Below are positions 40,993-52,819 of a stretch of DNA of 64,000 nt, one piece after another; position 1 is the stretch's first letter, and the number at the start of each line of letters is the position of its first letter. The notes below the pieces were generated by a model, which was not told the DNA's origin, did no database searches, and saw nothing but the letters and a program-made list of their open reading frames with translations. The DNA is from Marinobacter sp. X15-166B (GTDB lineage: Bacteria > Pseudomonadota > Gammaproteobacteria > Pseudomonadales > Oleiphilaceae), in the NCBI RefSeq assembly GCF_001752365.1, contig NZ_MEIY01000001.1, positions 2,728,073 to 2,792,072 of the forward strand, given 5' to 3'. The translations under genes and the position numbers were made by a program.

Positions 40993-42177
40993 TTAGTTAA
41001 GAGCCTTCTGCAATCGGGCGATGGCTTCCTTCAGAATATCCAGGCTGGTCGCGAAGCTCAGGCGCATATGGCCCGGCACCCCGAAGGCGGACCCGGGCAC
41101 CAGCGCCACGCCTGCCTCTTGCAACAGTTTTTCGGCCAGTTCCACATCGCTGCTCACCCCGTTGTCAGCGGCAATGACTTCGTGAAAGCTGGGGAATACA
41201 TAGAAGGTACCATCGCCCTGCAGGCAATGAACGCCCGGCAGAGTGTTCAGGGCTTCCACCAGATAGTCGTGGCGCTCCTTGAATGCCTTTACCATTTCGC
41301 CGACGCACTCCTGTGGGCCGTCCAGGGCGGCCTGCGCGGCGGCCTGCGAGATCGATGCCGGGTTGGAGGTGCTCTGCGACTGGATCTTCTTCATTGCGCC
41401 AATCACCCGGGCCGGACCCGCGGCGTAACCGATTCGCCAGCCTGTCATCGCATAGGCTTTGGAGACCCCGTTGAGAACGAAGGTGCGGTCATACAGCTCA
41501 GGGGTGGTGTTCAGAATGTTGCAGAAGGGCTCATCGGACCACAGAATCGGTTCGTACATATCGTCGGTGGCGATCATCACCTGCGGGTGTTTTTTCAACA
41601 CCTCGCCAAGGGCGGTCAGTTCGTCCCGTGTATAGGCCATGCCGCTCGGATTGGAGGGGCTGTTAATCACGAACAACCGAGTACGGGGGGTGATGGCAGC
41701 TTCCAGTTGCGCGGCTGAAATTTTAAAACGGCTGTCGGCGTTGGTTTCGAGGATGACCGGTTTGCCCTCGGCGACCAGCACCATGTCGGGGTAGGAGACC
41801 CAGTAGGGCGCCGGAATAATCGCTTCGTCACCGGGGTTCAGGACGGCCAGCGCCAAATTGAAAAAGCTTTGCTTGCCGCCGCCGGAGACCAGAATCTGGT
41901 TGGGCTCGTAGCTCAGGCCGTTATCCCGTTTGAACTTGGCGATGATCGCCTGTTTCAGAGCGGGCGTGCCGTCCACGGCAGTGTACTTGGTCTGGCCGGA
42001 ACTGATCGCTTCAATGGCAGCGTTTTTGATATGATCTGGCGTATCAAAGTCTGGCTCACCGGCACCAAGGCCGATTATGTCGTGACCTGCTGCCCGCAGC
42101 TCTGCCGCTTTATTGGTGACGGCGAGGGTGGGGGATGGTTTGATTGACTGAACTCGGGTAGATAGTGGAAGGTCCAA
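40993..42177 (-). CDS. aspC: Aspartate aminotransferase (class I, Ib type)
   Basis: PLP transaminase converting aspartate and 2-oxoglutarate. 394 residues. Features: NPSNPSGMAY, the PLP lysine in LNGVSKAYAMTGWRIGYA and the tail arginine in GHMRLSFATS. It starts with TTG at 42177, seven bases after AAGGAG on the minus strand. Family members of type Ib often accept prephenate as well; a role in aromatic synthesis cannot be excluded. It may be co-transcribed with the downstream tRNA-Asn. Confidence 0.92.
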   Translation of the reverse strand: MDLPLSTRVQSIKPSPTLAVTNKAAELRAAGHDIIGLGAGEPDFDTPDHIKNAAIEAISSGQTKYTAVDGTPALKQAIIAKFKRDNGLSYEPNQILVSGGGKQSFFNLALAVLNPGDEAIIPAPYWVSYPDMVLVAEGKPVILETNADSRFKISAAQLEAAITPRTRLFVINSPSNPSGMAYTRDELTALGEVLKKHPQVMIATDDMYEPILWSDEPFCNILNTTPELYDRTFVLNGVSKAYAMTGWRIGYAAGPARVIGAMKKIQSQSTSNPASISQAAAQAALDGPQECVGEMVKAFKERHDYLVEALNTLPGVHCLQGDGTFYVFPSFHEVIAADNGVSSDVELAEKLLQEAGVALVPGSAFGVPGHMRLSFATSLDILKEAIARLQKALN

Positions 42178-42332
42178 ACTTGCGCTCCTTAAAGCTGCCT
42201 TTGAAAGGTCTCACGTCGGCGCTCTGGATCAGAGTAACAGACGCTAATCAAGCAAATGTTATCACGAAGGTGGCAGGACAATAAATTGAGTTGTGCCGTT
42301 AACTACCCTTACCCGGAGGTCTGACCGCTATC

Positions 42333-44364
<2,032 letters not shown>

Positions 44365-44393
<29 letters not shown>

Positions 44394-45528
44394 CAAAGCC
44401 TCGTTTGGGGCCGACAACCACGGCCGCCTGCAGGGGTTGCTGGCGGCCGTAGCGGGACATGCGGTTGAACACCTTGCGGTCAATGGGCAGATGTTGTTTG
44501 TCGGCGATGGTATCGCCCTCTTCAAGGTCAATCTCGGGGTCGTGCAGATACACGAACTGCTCGTCGAGCGCACAAACGGTGACCCAGTGAGGAACGCGGC
44601 TGCGGTTCAGTTGCCAGGTGCTGATCAGGATCACCGGTATCCGCCCGGCTTTCAGCGCTTGCTCCATATCGTCCAGGGATAAAGGGTTGTGATGCAGGGC
44701 AATGTCGGTACTACGGATGTCCTGCAAAAAGCCTTCGTGCACCAGTTTCAATACCCGTTTCTTGTCTTCGCTGCGCACCGTATCCCGGAACAGCGCCCCT
44801 TCCTTGCTGATGTACGCACGGACTTCGAACCCACGGTGCCAGGCCGACAGGGCCAATCCATGAGGTCCGCAGCCGCCATGTCCGGCGAGCATGAAAATGG
44901 TGGTCGCTTCACGCCAGATCTTCAGTTCTTCCAGGGTGGTCAGGGGTTGGTGTTGGTCCAGCGCGGCCATGGCCATCATCAGCGCCGCCGGGCCACAGGA
45001 AAAGTCCGTGGTCTGGGGATAGTAGGGCACGGGCGGGAACGCCTGTTGGGGCTCGTAAAAAAGAATCCGGCGCTCAAAGCGCAACGCCGTACCGCGGTCC
45101 TGGTAATAATCCCGATAGGTGCCGAACTGGCGATACCCCAGGCGGCGGTACAGGTGGATCGCCGCCGGGTTATCGTCGCGCACCTCCAGGCGCATTATAA
45201 TCCGGCCGGCATCCACCGCCTGCTGTTCAGCCTCGCGCACCAGAAGTTCACCGACGCCCATACCGCGGATGTGGGGTGCTACGGCAATGGAATAAATGCG
45301 CGCCAGGCGAGTGGCGGCGTTCATTAATACCAGGCAATAGCCGGCAAGTTCACCCAGATGTTCAGCGACAATCAAGCGATCCCGAGGCATGTCGAGAAAA
45401 CGCCGAAAACTGCGACGGGAGATACGATCTTCATGGAAACACCGGGCTTCAAGGGCAATCAGGCCGGGCAGGTCCTGCACATTGGCGAGCCTGGTCGTCG
45501 GTGGGCACTGGACGTCGGGGAAGTTCAT
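44365..45528 (-). CDS. GNAT acetyltransferase fused to C39/papain-like peptidase
   Basis: A 387-residue two-domain protein. Residues 10-155 form a GNAT fold with [19 protein letters not shown], the acetyl-CoA pyrophosphate loop. Residues 165-350 form a papain-like/C39 cysteine peptidase: oxyanion glutamine and catalytic cysteine in [13 protein letters not shown], and the histidine in VPHWVTVCA followed by an acidic residue in YLHDPEID. All active residues seem intact. No signal peptide is visible, so it should act in the cytosol. It is divergent from the RimK-like ligase at 45733. From memory of comparative-genomics work on ATP-grasp amidoligases, this domain pair is a recurrent neighbourhood. 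Product unknown. Confidence 0.85.
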
Positions 45529-45732
45529 GATGGTGGCTGGCTCAACCTCAGCTGCGAATCTTCATTATGGAGGTGATTTTGCCCGCCGCATAGCGGCTAT
45601 TGATGAGTAAATTTACGCACCAGCGAGTGATTGTGGTGATGGGCAAGCGAGCGTATTCTGACGATTTTCCGGCCAGGTATTGTCCCCGCCAGCTCGCTCC
45701 GGGTTTGCCGTTTCAAGGAAGGGTAACCGTTT

Positions 45733-47232
45733 ATGTCCCGTTTGCTTCTGATTGTGGATCAGGCCCAGGATTGGGCACCGTATTACCCCAGTGAAGACGT
45801 CCTGACATTTGATCAGTACCTCACCTTCTCAACCTCCCCATCCACCCGCGTGCGCGTGCTCAATCTGTGCCAGAGTGCCCGCTACCTCAGCCGGGGCTAT
45901 TATTGTTCGTTACTGGCGGAGGCGCGGGGGCATCACGTGGTGCCGTCGGTCATGACCCTGAACGACCTGTCGCGTAAGGCATTGTTTACACTGCAGCTTG
46001 AAGAGCTGGAAGCGGGCGTGGTGCAGTGGCTGGATCAGGCCGGAGCGGCATTGAAACCTGGTGCCGACGAGCGGGGCGCGAGTCACGAAGTGCGCATCAA
46101 AACCTACTTCGGTCAGGTGCAGGAAGCAGCCTTGAAGCCGGTTGCCCGGTTGTTGTTCGAACGATTCCCGTGCCCGGTGCTGGAAGTGGTGTTCAGGTAT
46201 CGCAGAAGCTGGCAGATCGCGTCCATGAAACCCGCGTCCCCGGCGGAGCTGACGGAGTCGGAGCAGGACAGTTTTGCCGCCGCTCTGGATCGGTTCAGCA
46301 GCATCGTGTGGCGCAAACCCCGTACCCGGCGCCGGTATCGATTCGATCTGGCGGTACTGGTCAACCCGGATGAAACCATGCCGCCCAGCGACCCGGTGGC
46401 ACTGCAGCGTTTTGCAAGGGCGGGCCGTAAACTGGGGATCAACGTTGAGCAGATCACCAGGCGGGATTACATGCGATTGCCGGAATACGACGGGCTGTTT
46501 ATTCGTGCAACCACGGCCATAGACCATCACACCTTTCGATTCGCCCGCAAAGCCGAAGCCGAAGGGTTGGTGGTGATTGATGACCCGACCTCTATCCTCA
46601 AGTGCACCAACAAAGTGTTTCTGGCCGACCTGTTGAAAAATCACCGGGTGCCCGCGCCGAAAACCCTGATTCTGTCGAAAGATCACAAAGACACCGTGCA
46701 ACGGGTTGTATCGGAACTTGGTTTGCCGGCGGTGGTGAAAATTCCCGATGGTGCCTTTTCCCGCGGCGTGATCAAGGCCACCGATGAGGGGAGTCTGCGT
46801 GCCGGGTTGAAAGAACTGTTTCGGCAATCCGCGCTGGTGCTGGCTCAGGAATACTTTTTTACCGAGTATGACTGGCGGATCGGAGTGCTGGGCGGGCGGG
46901 CTATTTATGCCTGCAAGTATTTTATGGTGAAAGGGCATTGGCAGATCTACCAGCACGGCGTCAATCCGAACCCCGACAGCGGTGACTTTGTCACCCTGCC
47001 GACCTACGAAGTGCCGAAACAGGTGATTCAGGCGGCGCTCAATGCCACCCGGCTGATCGGTAACGGCCTGTACGGGGTGGATATCAAGCAGGCTGGTAGC
47101 CGTGTTGCGGTGATTGAAGTCAATGACAACCCCAGCATTGATGCCGGGGTCGAAGACCTGTTTTTGGGCGGGGAACTCTACACGCTGATCATGCAGGAAT
47201 TCCTTGCCCGCATGGAGGCAAATCGACGCTAG
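45733..47232 (+). CDS. RimK-like ATP-grasp ligase with RLAN domain
   Basis: A 499-residue putative amino-acid or peptide ligase. Residues 1-160 fit the RLAN (RimK-like ATP-grasp N-terminal) domain, and residues from about 280 form the ATP-grasp core: VFLADLLKNHRVPAPKT, the nucleotide-binding lysine in PAVVKIPDGAFSRGV, QEYFFTEYDWRIGVLGG and the Mg-binding IEVNDNPSID. Such enzymes link a carboxylate to an amine with ATP to make amides, often adding glutamate-like residues to a protein or small molecule. The substrate is unknown. The divergent peptidase/GNAT gene suggests a joint pathway. Ribosome site GGAAGGG precedes the ATG. Confidence 0.85.
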   Translation: MSRLLLIVDQAQDWAPYYPSEDVLTFDQYLTFSTSPSTRVRVLNLCQSARYLSRGYYCSLLAEARGHHVVPSVMTLNDLSRKALFTLQLEELEAGVVQWLDQAGAALKPGADERGASHEVRIKTYFGQVQEAALKPVARLLFERFPCPVLEVVFRYRRSWQIASMKPASPAELTESEQDSFAAALDRFSSIVWRKPRTRRRYRFDLAVLVNPDETMPPSDPVALQRFARAGRKLGINVEQITRRDYMRLPEYDGLFIRATTAIDHHTFRFARKAEAEGLVVIDDPTSILKCTNKVFLADLLKNHRVPAPKTLILSKDHKDTVQRVVSELGLPAVVKIPDGAFSRGVIKATDEGSLRAGLKELFRQSALVLAQEYFFTEYDWRIGVLGGRAIYACKYFMVKGHWQIYQHGVNPNPDSGDFVTLPTYEVPKQVIQAALNATRLIGNGLYGVDIKQAGSRVAVIEVNDNPSIDAGVEDLFLGGELYTLIMQEFLARMEANRR

Positions 47233-48419
47233 TCGTCGGCGGAGGTCTGGTCGGTGTGGGGTGGCACCCATACCAGCAGGCTGCCAAACCAGGATTCAGC
47301 GGCGAACGCCTGCTCCATCAGCGCTATTTGTGCGCGCTTGTCGCGCTCGAAAGGCGTTTCCAGAAACAGTTCCAGATCCACCCGGTTGTCCAGATAGTGG
47401 AGGCTCAACCGCTTGCTGGGGAGCCGGGTGCCCAGGTGATGCTCGATCCGGCCCTCGATTTCGCTGCGATTGGGCAAGCGTACCGAGGTGGGGCGACTGG
47501 ATTCATCGTCTTCGGCGTCGATGTGGATGCTGATCAGGCTGATGTCCGGGCACTGCTCGCGCATGCGCACGACGACGTGCTGACCGATCTGGTGGCCTTC
47601 AGACACGCTGATATCCGAATCAACCTGGATGTGCACATCCAGCAGAATATCCTGACTCATCCGTCGGCTGCGCAGGGTGTGGACGCTGTGGACGCCTTCG
47701 GTGGTTTCCGCGATCGCGGTCAGTTCAGTGATCTCTGCTTCGGACAACCCGGTGTCCACCAGTTCCTTGACGCTGTCCCAGGTGAATTTCCAGCCCACCC
47801 AGCCCACGATCAACGCCACTGCGACCGCCGCCAGCGCATCCAGCCAGATAAAGCCAAGCATGGCACCAATGGTGGAGAACACCACGATGACGGACGAAAA
47901 CGCATCGGTGCGGCTGTGCCAGGCGTTGGCGACAATCAGGTCAGAACGGATGGCCAGGCCGACCCGCCGAGTGTAATGGTAAATCCATTCTTTGCTGCCC
48001 ACCGAGATCAGGGCGATTGCCAGCACCGGCCATTCGGGAAGTTCCAGAGATTGCGGGTGCGCCAGGCGGGAAACGTTGTCCCAGGCCAGGATCGCGGCCA
48101 CCGCAATCAGGGTGCTGCCCAGCAGCATGGTGCCTAAAGTTTCATAGCGCTGATGTCCGTAGGGGTGACACTGGTCGGGGCCCCGCCGTGCGGCTTTCAT
48201 GATCCCCAAAACCACCAGATCCGAAAACACATCGGAAAAGGAGTGCACGCCATCGACCACCAGAGCCTGGGAATGAAACAGAACGCCTACTATGCACTTG
48301 AACAGACCCAGGGCGGCGTCCAGCAACATGCCCACCAGCGTCACCCGGGAAGCCGCCTTCAACTCGGCCGCGTGCTGGGCATCTCTATCGGGAAGTGCGT
48401 GGGAGGGAACAACATCCAT
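47229..48419 (-). CDS. Cation diffusion facilitator family transporter
   Basis: A 396-residue CDF protein with six predicted helices and a long C-terminal cytosolic part. Metal-site motifs are DGVHSFSDVFSD in TM2 and NAWHSRTDAFSS in TM5, i.e. HxxxD pairs, the pattern usually associated with zinc (and cobalt). The C-terminal region is longer than the standard ferredoxin-like domain, with a second segment (RIEHHLGTRLPSKRLSL). Exports divalent metal by proton exchange. It converges on the RimK-like gene with a 4-base overlap. Confidence 0.88.
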   Translation of the reverse strand: MDVVPSHALPDRDAQHAAELKAASRVTLVGMLLDAALGLFKCIVGVLFHSQALVVDGVHSFSDVFSDLVVLGIMKAARRGPDQCHPYGHQRYETLGTMLLGSTLIAVAAILAWDNVSRLAHPQSLELPEWPVLAIALISVGSKEWIYHYTRRVGLAIRSDLIVANAWHSRTDAFSSVIVVFSTIGAMLGFIWLDALAAVAVALIVGWVGWKFTWDSVKELVDTGLSEAEITELTAIAETTEGVHSVHTLRSRRMSQDILLDVHIQVDSDISVSEGHQIGQHVVVRMREQCPDISLISIHIDAEDDESSRPTSVRLPNRSEIEGRIEHHLGTRLPSKRLSLHYLDNRVDLELFLETPFERDKRAQIALMEQAFAAESWFGSLLVWVPPHTDQTSADD

Positions 48420-48834
48420 AGGGGAGCTCCAAGTATCGTCATACCGCTGAACCGGACGGGAATCAAGCCCGGTTGTGTTTATTTATGCACACTCACAGCC
48501 ACGGCCAATAACCTTAGCACAACTGGGCCCGATAGGGGGTTGTGGCAATGTGAGCATGACAGGTTGTTGATTTAAAGAGATTTTACAGTTGGTCAAAAAA
48601 TGATCAATTTGTGTTTGGGCGCGGTCTGTAAGGGGTAGCCTTTAGTCCCACGGTATTTTCAACAGACTTATCCACAGATTCCGTGGAAAAGATTGCCAGC
48701 CCTTCATCCGACAATCAGTTAGCCATAGCCCGGGATTGGTGAGGGCGTCTGTGGAAAACTTTCGGTATACTCGCCGCACCCATTCGTTACCCTCGATCGA
48801 CACCAAACCGGCTTCATTGCAAGGAGTTATATAG
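48420..48834 (+). other. Intergenic region upstream of pyrD with DnaA-box-like sites
   Basis: No credible gene. It contains an exact DnaA-box consensus TTATCCACA at 48668-48676 and a near match TGTGGAAAA at 48750-48758 in the other orientation. A TATACT at 48766-48771 is a likely -10 for pyrD. The AT-rich stretch 48570-48610 holds an imperfect dyad TGGTCAAAAAATGATCAA of unknown meaning. Confidence 0.5.
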
Positions 48835-49863
48835 ATGTACGGCCTTATCCGCAACCTGCTATTCCGTCTGCCAGCAGAACGCGCGCACCACGTCGCGCTG
48901 TCCGGTCTGGATAAGGCACATAATCTGGGCGTACTGAAGGCATTCACCAAAGAGATAACGCCCCTGCCGGTGACCGTCATGGGGCTGGAGTTTCCCAATC
49001 CGGTGGGCCTTGCCGCCGGCTTGGATAAAAACGCGGAGCATGTGGACGCACTGGGTGCGCTGGGATTCGGATTTATTGAAGTGGGTACGGTCACGCCGCT
49101 GTCCCAGCCGGGTAATCCACAGCCGCGGATGTTCCGGTTGCCCGAACACGGGGCCATCATCAACCGGATGGGTTTCAACAATGAAGGCCTGGATTACCTG
49201 TTGAACAACCTGGCAAGGCAGCGCTACCGGGGCATTTTGGGAATAAACGTCGGTAAAAACAAAGACACGCCGGCGGACCAGGCCGAAGCGGATTACCGCA
49301 AGGGTATAGCGGCGGTCTACAGTCGGGCGGACTACATCGCCGTCAATGTGTCCTCGCCCAACACGCCGGGTCTGCGGGATCTGCAGTTTGGCGATTCCTT
49401 CCGGCAGTTGTTGGCGGCGATCAAGGAAGAGCAGCGGGTGCAGGCGGAGGCACAGGGAAAATACGTTCCGGTCGCGGTCAAGATTGCGCCGGACATGGAT
49501 GATGCCGAAATACGTTTTGTGGCCCAGTCCTTGAGAGACGCGGAGATCGACGGGGTAATAGCCACCAACACCACGGTATCCCGCGACGCCGTGGCCGGGC
49601 ATCGGTTTGCCACGGAGGCGGGCGGACTCAGTGGTGAGCCGGTGCGGCTGCCATCCGTGCGGGTGATTCAGGCGCTTTACGCCGAGCTGGGTGATTCGCT
49701 GCCGATTATCGGTGTGGGTGGCATCCATGATGGCGATTCTGCGGCCGAAAAAATACGCGCCGGTGCGCGGCTGGTGCAAGTCTATACCGGGTTTATATAC
49801 CGGGGGCCGGCCTTGATCGACGAAGCCGTGGCTGCTATCCGGCGTTTGGGAGAGAAGGCCTGA
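48835..49863 (+). CDS. pyrD: Dihydroorotate dehydrogenase (quinone, class 2)
   Basis: FMN flavoprotein on the inner membrane oxidising dihydroorotate with quinone. 342 residues. The N-terminal amphipathic helix MYGLIRNLLFRLPAERAHH is typical of class 2. FMN/substrate motifs: GLAAGLDKNAEHVDAL, GINVGKNKDT, NVSSPNTPGLR (with the catalytic serine) and GVGGIHDGDSA. Upstream region described at 48420. Confidence 0.97.
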   Translation: MYGLIRNLLFRLPAERAHHVALSGLDKAHNLGVLKAFTKEITPLPVTVMGLEFPNPVGLAAGLDKNAEHVDALGALGFGFIEVGTVTPLSQPGNPQPRMFRLPEHGAIINRMGFNNEGLDYLLNNLARQRYRGILGINVGKNKDTPADQAEADYRKGIAAVYSRADYIAVNVSSPNTPGLRDLQFGDSFRQLLAAIKEEQRVQAEAQGKYVPVAVKIAPDMDDAEIRFVAQSLRDAEIDGVIATNTTVSRDAVAGHRFATEAGGLSGEPVRLPSVRVIQALYAELGDSLPIIGVGGIHDGDSAAEKIRAGARLVQVYTGFIYRGPALIDEAVAAIRRLGEKA

Positions 49864-49870
49864 AATAGAA

Positions 49871-49946
49871 CGGGCCCGCTGAGCGGGCCCGTGCGGGGTT
49901 ACAACCCCGTTGCGCCTTGGCGCAGATGACGGGTCGGGTGGACCCG
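49871..49946. repeat. Array of four adjacent hairpins after pyrD
   Basis: Four back-to-back inverted repeats: CGGGCCCGC/GCGGGCCCG (49871-49891), CGGGGTT/AACCCCG (49894-49909), TGCGCC/GGCGCA (49911-49924) and CGGGTC/GACCCG (49930-49946). None has a T-run. A weaker fifth (GGGGT/ACCCC) lies at 49993-50011. They may end or protect the pyrD and rmf transcripts. Confidence 0.6.
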
Positions 49947-50069
49947 CTTGAGTATTCGGTCAGATTGTCAGGTTACCGTTTTCTCAGTGAAGGGGGTCTC
50001 CTGCGCACCCCGTGAGTTTTATGGAGTCAAGCCCAAGATTCAGAATAAGCGTTGAGGGCAATGTTCACA

Positions 50070-50288
50070 TCAAGACCCTGAGGTAGACATGGTGGCCAGT
50101 CGGTGAATCCCCGACACGCCGGTCATACCTTCCCAATTGTCCGTGCGGCCTTCTCGCCATCCGCTGAGCCATTCCTGGCGTACTTCGGGCTGATCCATTG
50201 GGCAACTGTCTTTCGACTTGCCAGATCTGCCGGCTAGAAAGCCTCGTTTGAATGCACGGGCGTACATATCTCTTTTCTGTCTCTTCAT
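50070..50288 (-). CDS. rmf: Ribosome modulation factor RMF
   Basis: Dimerises 70S ribosomes into inactive 100S particles in stationary phase. The start MKRQKRDMYARAFKRG aligns with E. coli RMF and follows GAGGAA. The core also shows GRSKDSCP and QEWLSGWREGR. 72 residues, longer than the roughly 55 of E. coli, because of a C-terminal extension (DNWEGMTGVSGIHRLATMST). In other bacteria transcription is ppGpp-dependent; no regulatory site was resolved here. Confidence 0.94.
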   Translation of the reverse strand: MKRQKRDMYARAFKRGFLAGRSGKSKDSCPMDQPEVRQEWLSGWREGRTDNWEGMTGVSGIHRLATMSTSGS

Positions 50289-50623
50289 GCTCTTCCTCAC
50301 CTGATAGATTCAAAGAACAAGCGTGTGCGCACGCGCCAAGACCCATTATTCCCGCAGATCGGTGCCAAAGCGACGGCAATTACGATCTTGCCAGAGTGGA
50401 TCAAGGCCATCAGGATCCTTAATCGGGGTGATTCATGCCCCTTACATGACGCGTCACCTACAAGGTAGGACGAATCCACAGCAAAAGTACACTACTAATT
50501 TGATATATAAAGCGCAGCGGTTATGCCGATGCGTTACACGGCAGAGTCGGTTATTATAGAGAGGCCGATGCTGAGCACGTTTGCTGCGTGACTTGGTCAT
50601 TTCAGAACCCCCCGGAGTTAACC
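50289..50623 (+). other. Intergenic region between divergent rmf and rlmL
   Basis: No credible gene. A perfect 10-base palindrome TGACGCGTCA lies at 50447-50456. AT-rich sequence around 50495-50515 and TATTATAGA near 50552-50560 are candidate promoter parts for rlmL, with a poorly spaced TTACAC at 50534. Confidence 0.4.
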
Positions 50624-52798
50624 TTGTCTAAATATGTCTTTTTTGTAACCTGCCCCAAAGGGGTGGAATATCTTCTGGAAGATGAGCTGCGCAGCCTTGG
50701 TATGGAGTTGTTGCGGAATGCACCCGCTGGTGTGTGGGTGCAGGGCGATCTGGAAACCGGTTATCGCGTGTGTCTCTGGTCCCGTCTGGCAAACCGCGTG
50801 ATTCTGCATCTGGCCGAGGTGGACGCCGCCACCAGCGAATCGCTTTACGAGGGGGTGTATGGCATCGACTGGCTGCAGCATTTGGCGGTGACCGGTCGCT
50901 TCAAAGTCACCTTCAGTGGCGAGAGCGAGGTTATCCGCAACACCCAGTATGGCGTTCAGAGGGTCAAAGATGCGGTCGTGGACCGTCTGCGCACCGACGA
51001 TGGCCAGCGGCCGTCAGTGGATCCCAAAGATCCGGACATCACCGTCTCCGCGCGGCTCCACCGGGGCAAGCTCACCGTGGGGATCGAACTTAGCGGGACC
51101 AGTCTGCACCGGCGTGGCTACCGCACCGAAAAAGGCCTGGCCCCGCTGAAAGAGAATCTGGCCGCCGCCCTGCTCATGCGTGCCGGTTGGCCGGAAATTG
51201 CCCGGGCTGGTGGTAATTTCATCGACCCGATGTGCGGTTCGGGCACGCTGGTGATCGAAGCGGCAATGATGGCGATGGATCTGGCGCCGGGCCGCTTGCG
51301 ACAAGGTTTCGGGTTTGAGCGTTGGCGGGGGCACCAGCCGGACCTGTGGCAACGGCTCCGGGAAGAGGCCGACCGCCGGGCCGCCGCCGGGCTGTCTTCC
51401 ACGCGGGTGTCCATTCAGGGGTTCGATCAGGACCCTGGGGTAATCGCCACCGCATGGCGCAACATCGAGCGGGCCGGACTGGACGGACGGGTGCTGGTGG
51501 AGTGCCGGGCGCTGGACCAGTTCATTCTGGACGAAGCCAAAACCGTACAGGGGCTGGTGCTGACCAACCCCCCCTATGGTGAGCGTCTGAGCGAGCGCAA
51601 GCTGCTGGCGGGCCTGTATCAGTCTCTCGGTGAGGTGGTCAAGGAACACCTCGCCGGCTGGCGCCTGGGGGTGTTTACCGGGGTGCCCGAATTTGGCCGC
51701 TCCATCGGCCTGCGCAGTTACAAGCAGTACAAGTTATTCAACGGCAAGATACCGTCCCAGTTGTTGCTGTTTGCCATCGACAGCGCCAGTGCCATGACAC
51801 CGCGGGCGCCGACCAATCCGGGCGAAGTGGCCCCCCGGATCGCCAACGAGGCGCGGGCGGCCATGCTTGCCAACCGGTTGAAGAAAAACCTGAGAACCAT
51901 CGGGCAGTGGGCGAACAAACAGCACATCGAATGCTACCGGCTTTATGATGCCGACATGCCCGAATACGCCTTTGCCATCGATGTCTACCAAGACCGGGTG
52001 CACGTGCAGGAATACGCTGCCCCCAAATCCGTCGATGCCCGCGCCGCCCGTGAGCGGTTGGCGGAAGCCATGGCGGTGATTCCCGAAGTGCTGGGAATCG
52101 ATCTTTCCGGAGTGGTGTGCAAAGAGCGGACCCGGCAAAGCGGCACCCAGCAGTATGAAAAACAAGCCGCCACCGGTGAGTTTTTCGAAGTTCTCGAGCA
52201 CGGTTGCCGCTTGCGGGTCAACCTGAAGGATTATCTGGATACCGGGCTGTTTCTTGACCACCGTCCGGTGCGCAAATGGATTCAGGAGCAGGCCAAGGGC
52301 TTACGCTTCCTCAACCTGTTCTGTTACACCGGCACCGCCACGGTGCACGCGGCCGTGGGCGGGGCGACCCGGTCGCTGAGTCTGGACATGTCGCACACCT
52401 ATGTGGGCTGGGCGCGCGAGAATCTGGCGTTGAACGGCATTGCCAGCGACCAGCACCGGGTCGAGCAGGCGGATTGCCTGAAATGGCTGGCGGAACAACC
52501 GCGGGCGGATGAGCGTTTTGACCTGATCTTCATGGACCCGCCCACCTTCTCCAACTCGGCGCGGATGCAATCCATTCTGGATATTCAGCGTGACCATGGC
52601 CGTCTGATCCGTCAGGCGATGGCGCGGCTGACCTCGGAGGGGGTGCTGGTGTTCTCCAACAACTTCCGCCGCTTCAAGCTGGACGCCGATCTCGCCGAGT
52701 TGTATCAGGTGGACGACGTCACCGCCGCCACCATCGACCGGGATTTTCAGCGCAACCCCAAAATCCATCAGTGCTGGCACATCCGTCACCCCGTGTAA
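50624..52798 (+). CDS. rlmL: Bifunctional 23S rRNA methyltransferase RlmKL
   Basis: One protein makes m2G2445 (RlmL half) and m7G2069 (RlmK half) in 23S rRNA. 724 residues. The N-terminal THUMP domain is followed by the first SAM site FIDPMCGSGTLVIEAA with motif LTNPPYGERL, then a second Rossmann methyltransferase FLNLFCYTGTATVHAA with DLIFMDPPTFSN. I placed the start at TTG 50624 (SKYVFFVTCPKGVEYLL), six bases after GGAG; the GTG at 50588 adds 12 non-conserved residues. Confidence 0.95.
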   Translation: MSKYVFFVTCPKGVEYLLEDELRSLGMELLRNAPAGVWVQGDLETGYRVCLWSRLANRVILHLAEVDAATSESLYEGVYGIDWLQHLAVTGRFKVTFSGESEVIRNTQYGVQRVKDAVVDRLRTDDGQRPSVDPKDPDITVSARLHRGKLTVGIELSGTSLHRRGYRTEKGLAPLKENLAAALLMRAGWPEIARAGGNFIDPMCGSGTLVIEAAMMAMDLAPGRLRQGFGFERWRGHQPDLWQRLREEADRRAAAGLSSTRVSIQGFDQDPGVIATAWRNIERAGLDGRVLVECRALDQFILDEAKTVQGLVLTNPPYGERLSERKLLAGLYQSLGEVVKEHLAGWRLGVFTGVPEFGRSIGLRSYKQYKLFNGKIPSQLLLFAIDSASAMTPRAPTNPGEVAPRIANEARAAMLANRLKKNLRTIGQWANKQHIECYRLYDADMPEYAFAIDVYQDRVHVQEYAAPKSVDARAARERLAEAMAVIPEVLGIDLSGVVCKERTRQSGTQQYEKQAATGEFFEVLEHGCRLRVNLKDYLDTGLFLDHRPVRKWIQEQAKGLRFLNLFCYTGTATVHAAVGGATRSLSLDMSHTYVGWARENLALNGIASDQHRVEQADCLKWLAEQPRADERFDLIFMDPPTFSNSARMQSILDIQRDHGRLIRQAMARLTSEGVLVFSNNFRRFKLDADLAELYQVDDVTAATIDRDFQRNPKIHQCWHIRHPV

Positions 52799-52819
52799 GG
52801 GGCGGGCCGTGGAGCGGGC

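Noticed and set aside
42178..42332. LexA (SOS) box upstream of uvrB
   Set aside because: I looked for CTGT-N8-ACAG on both strands and did not see one, so SOS control is not claimed.
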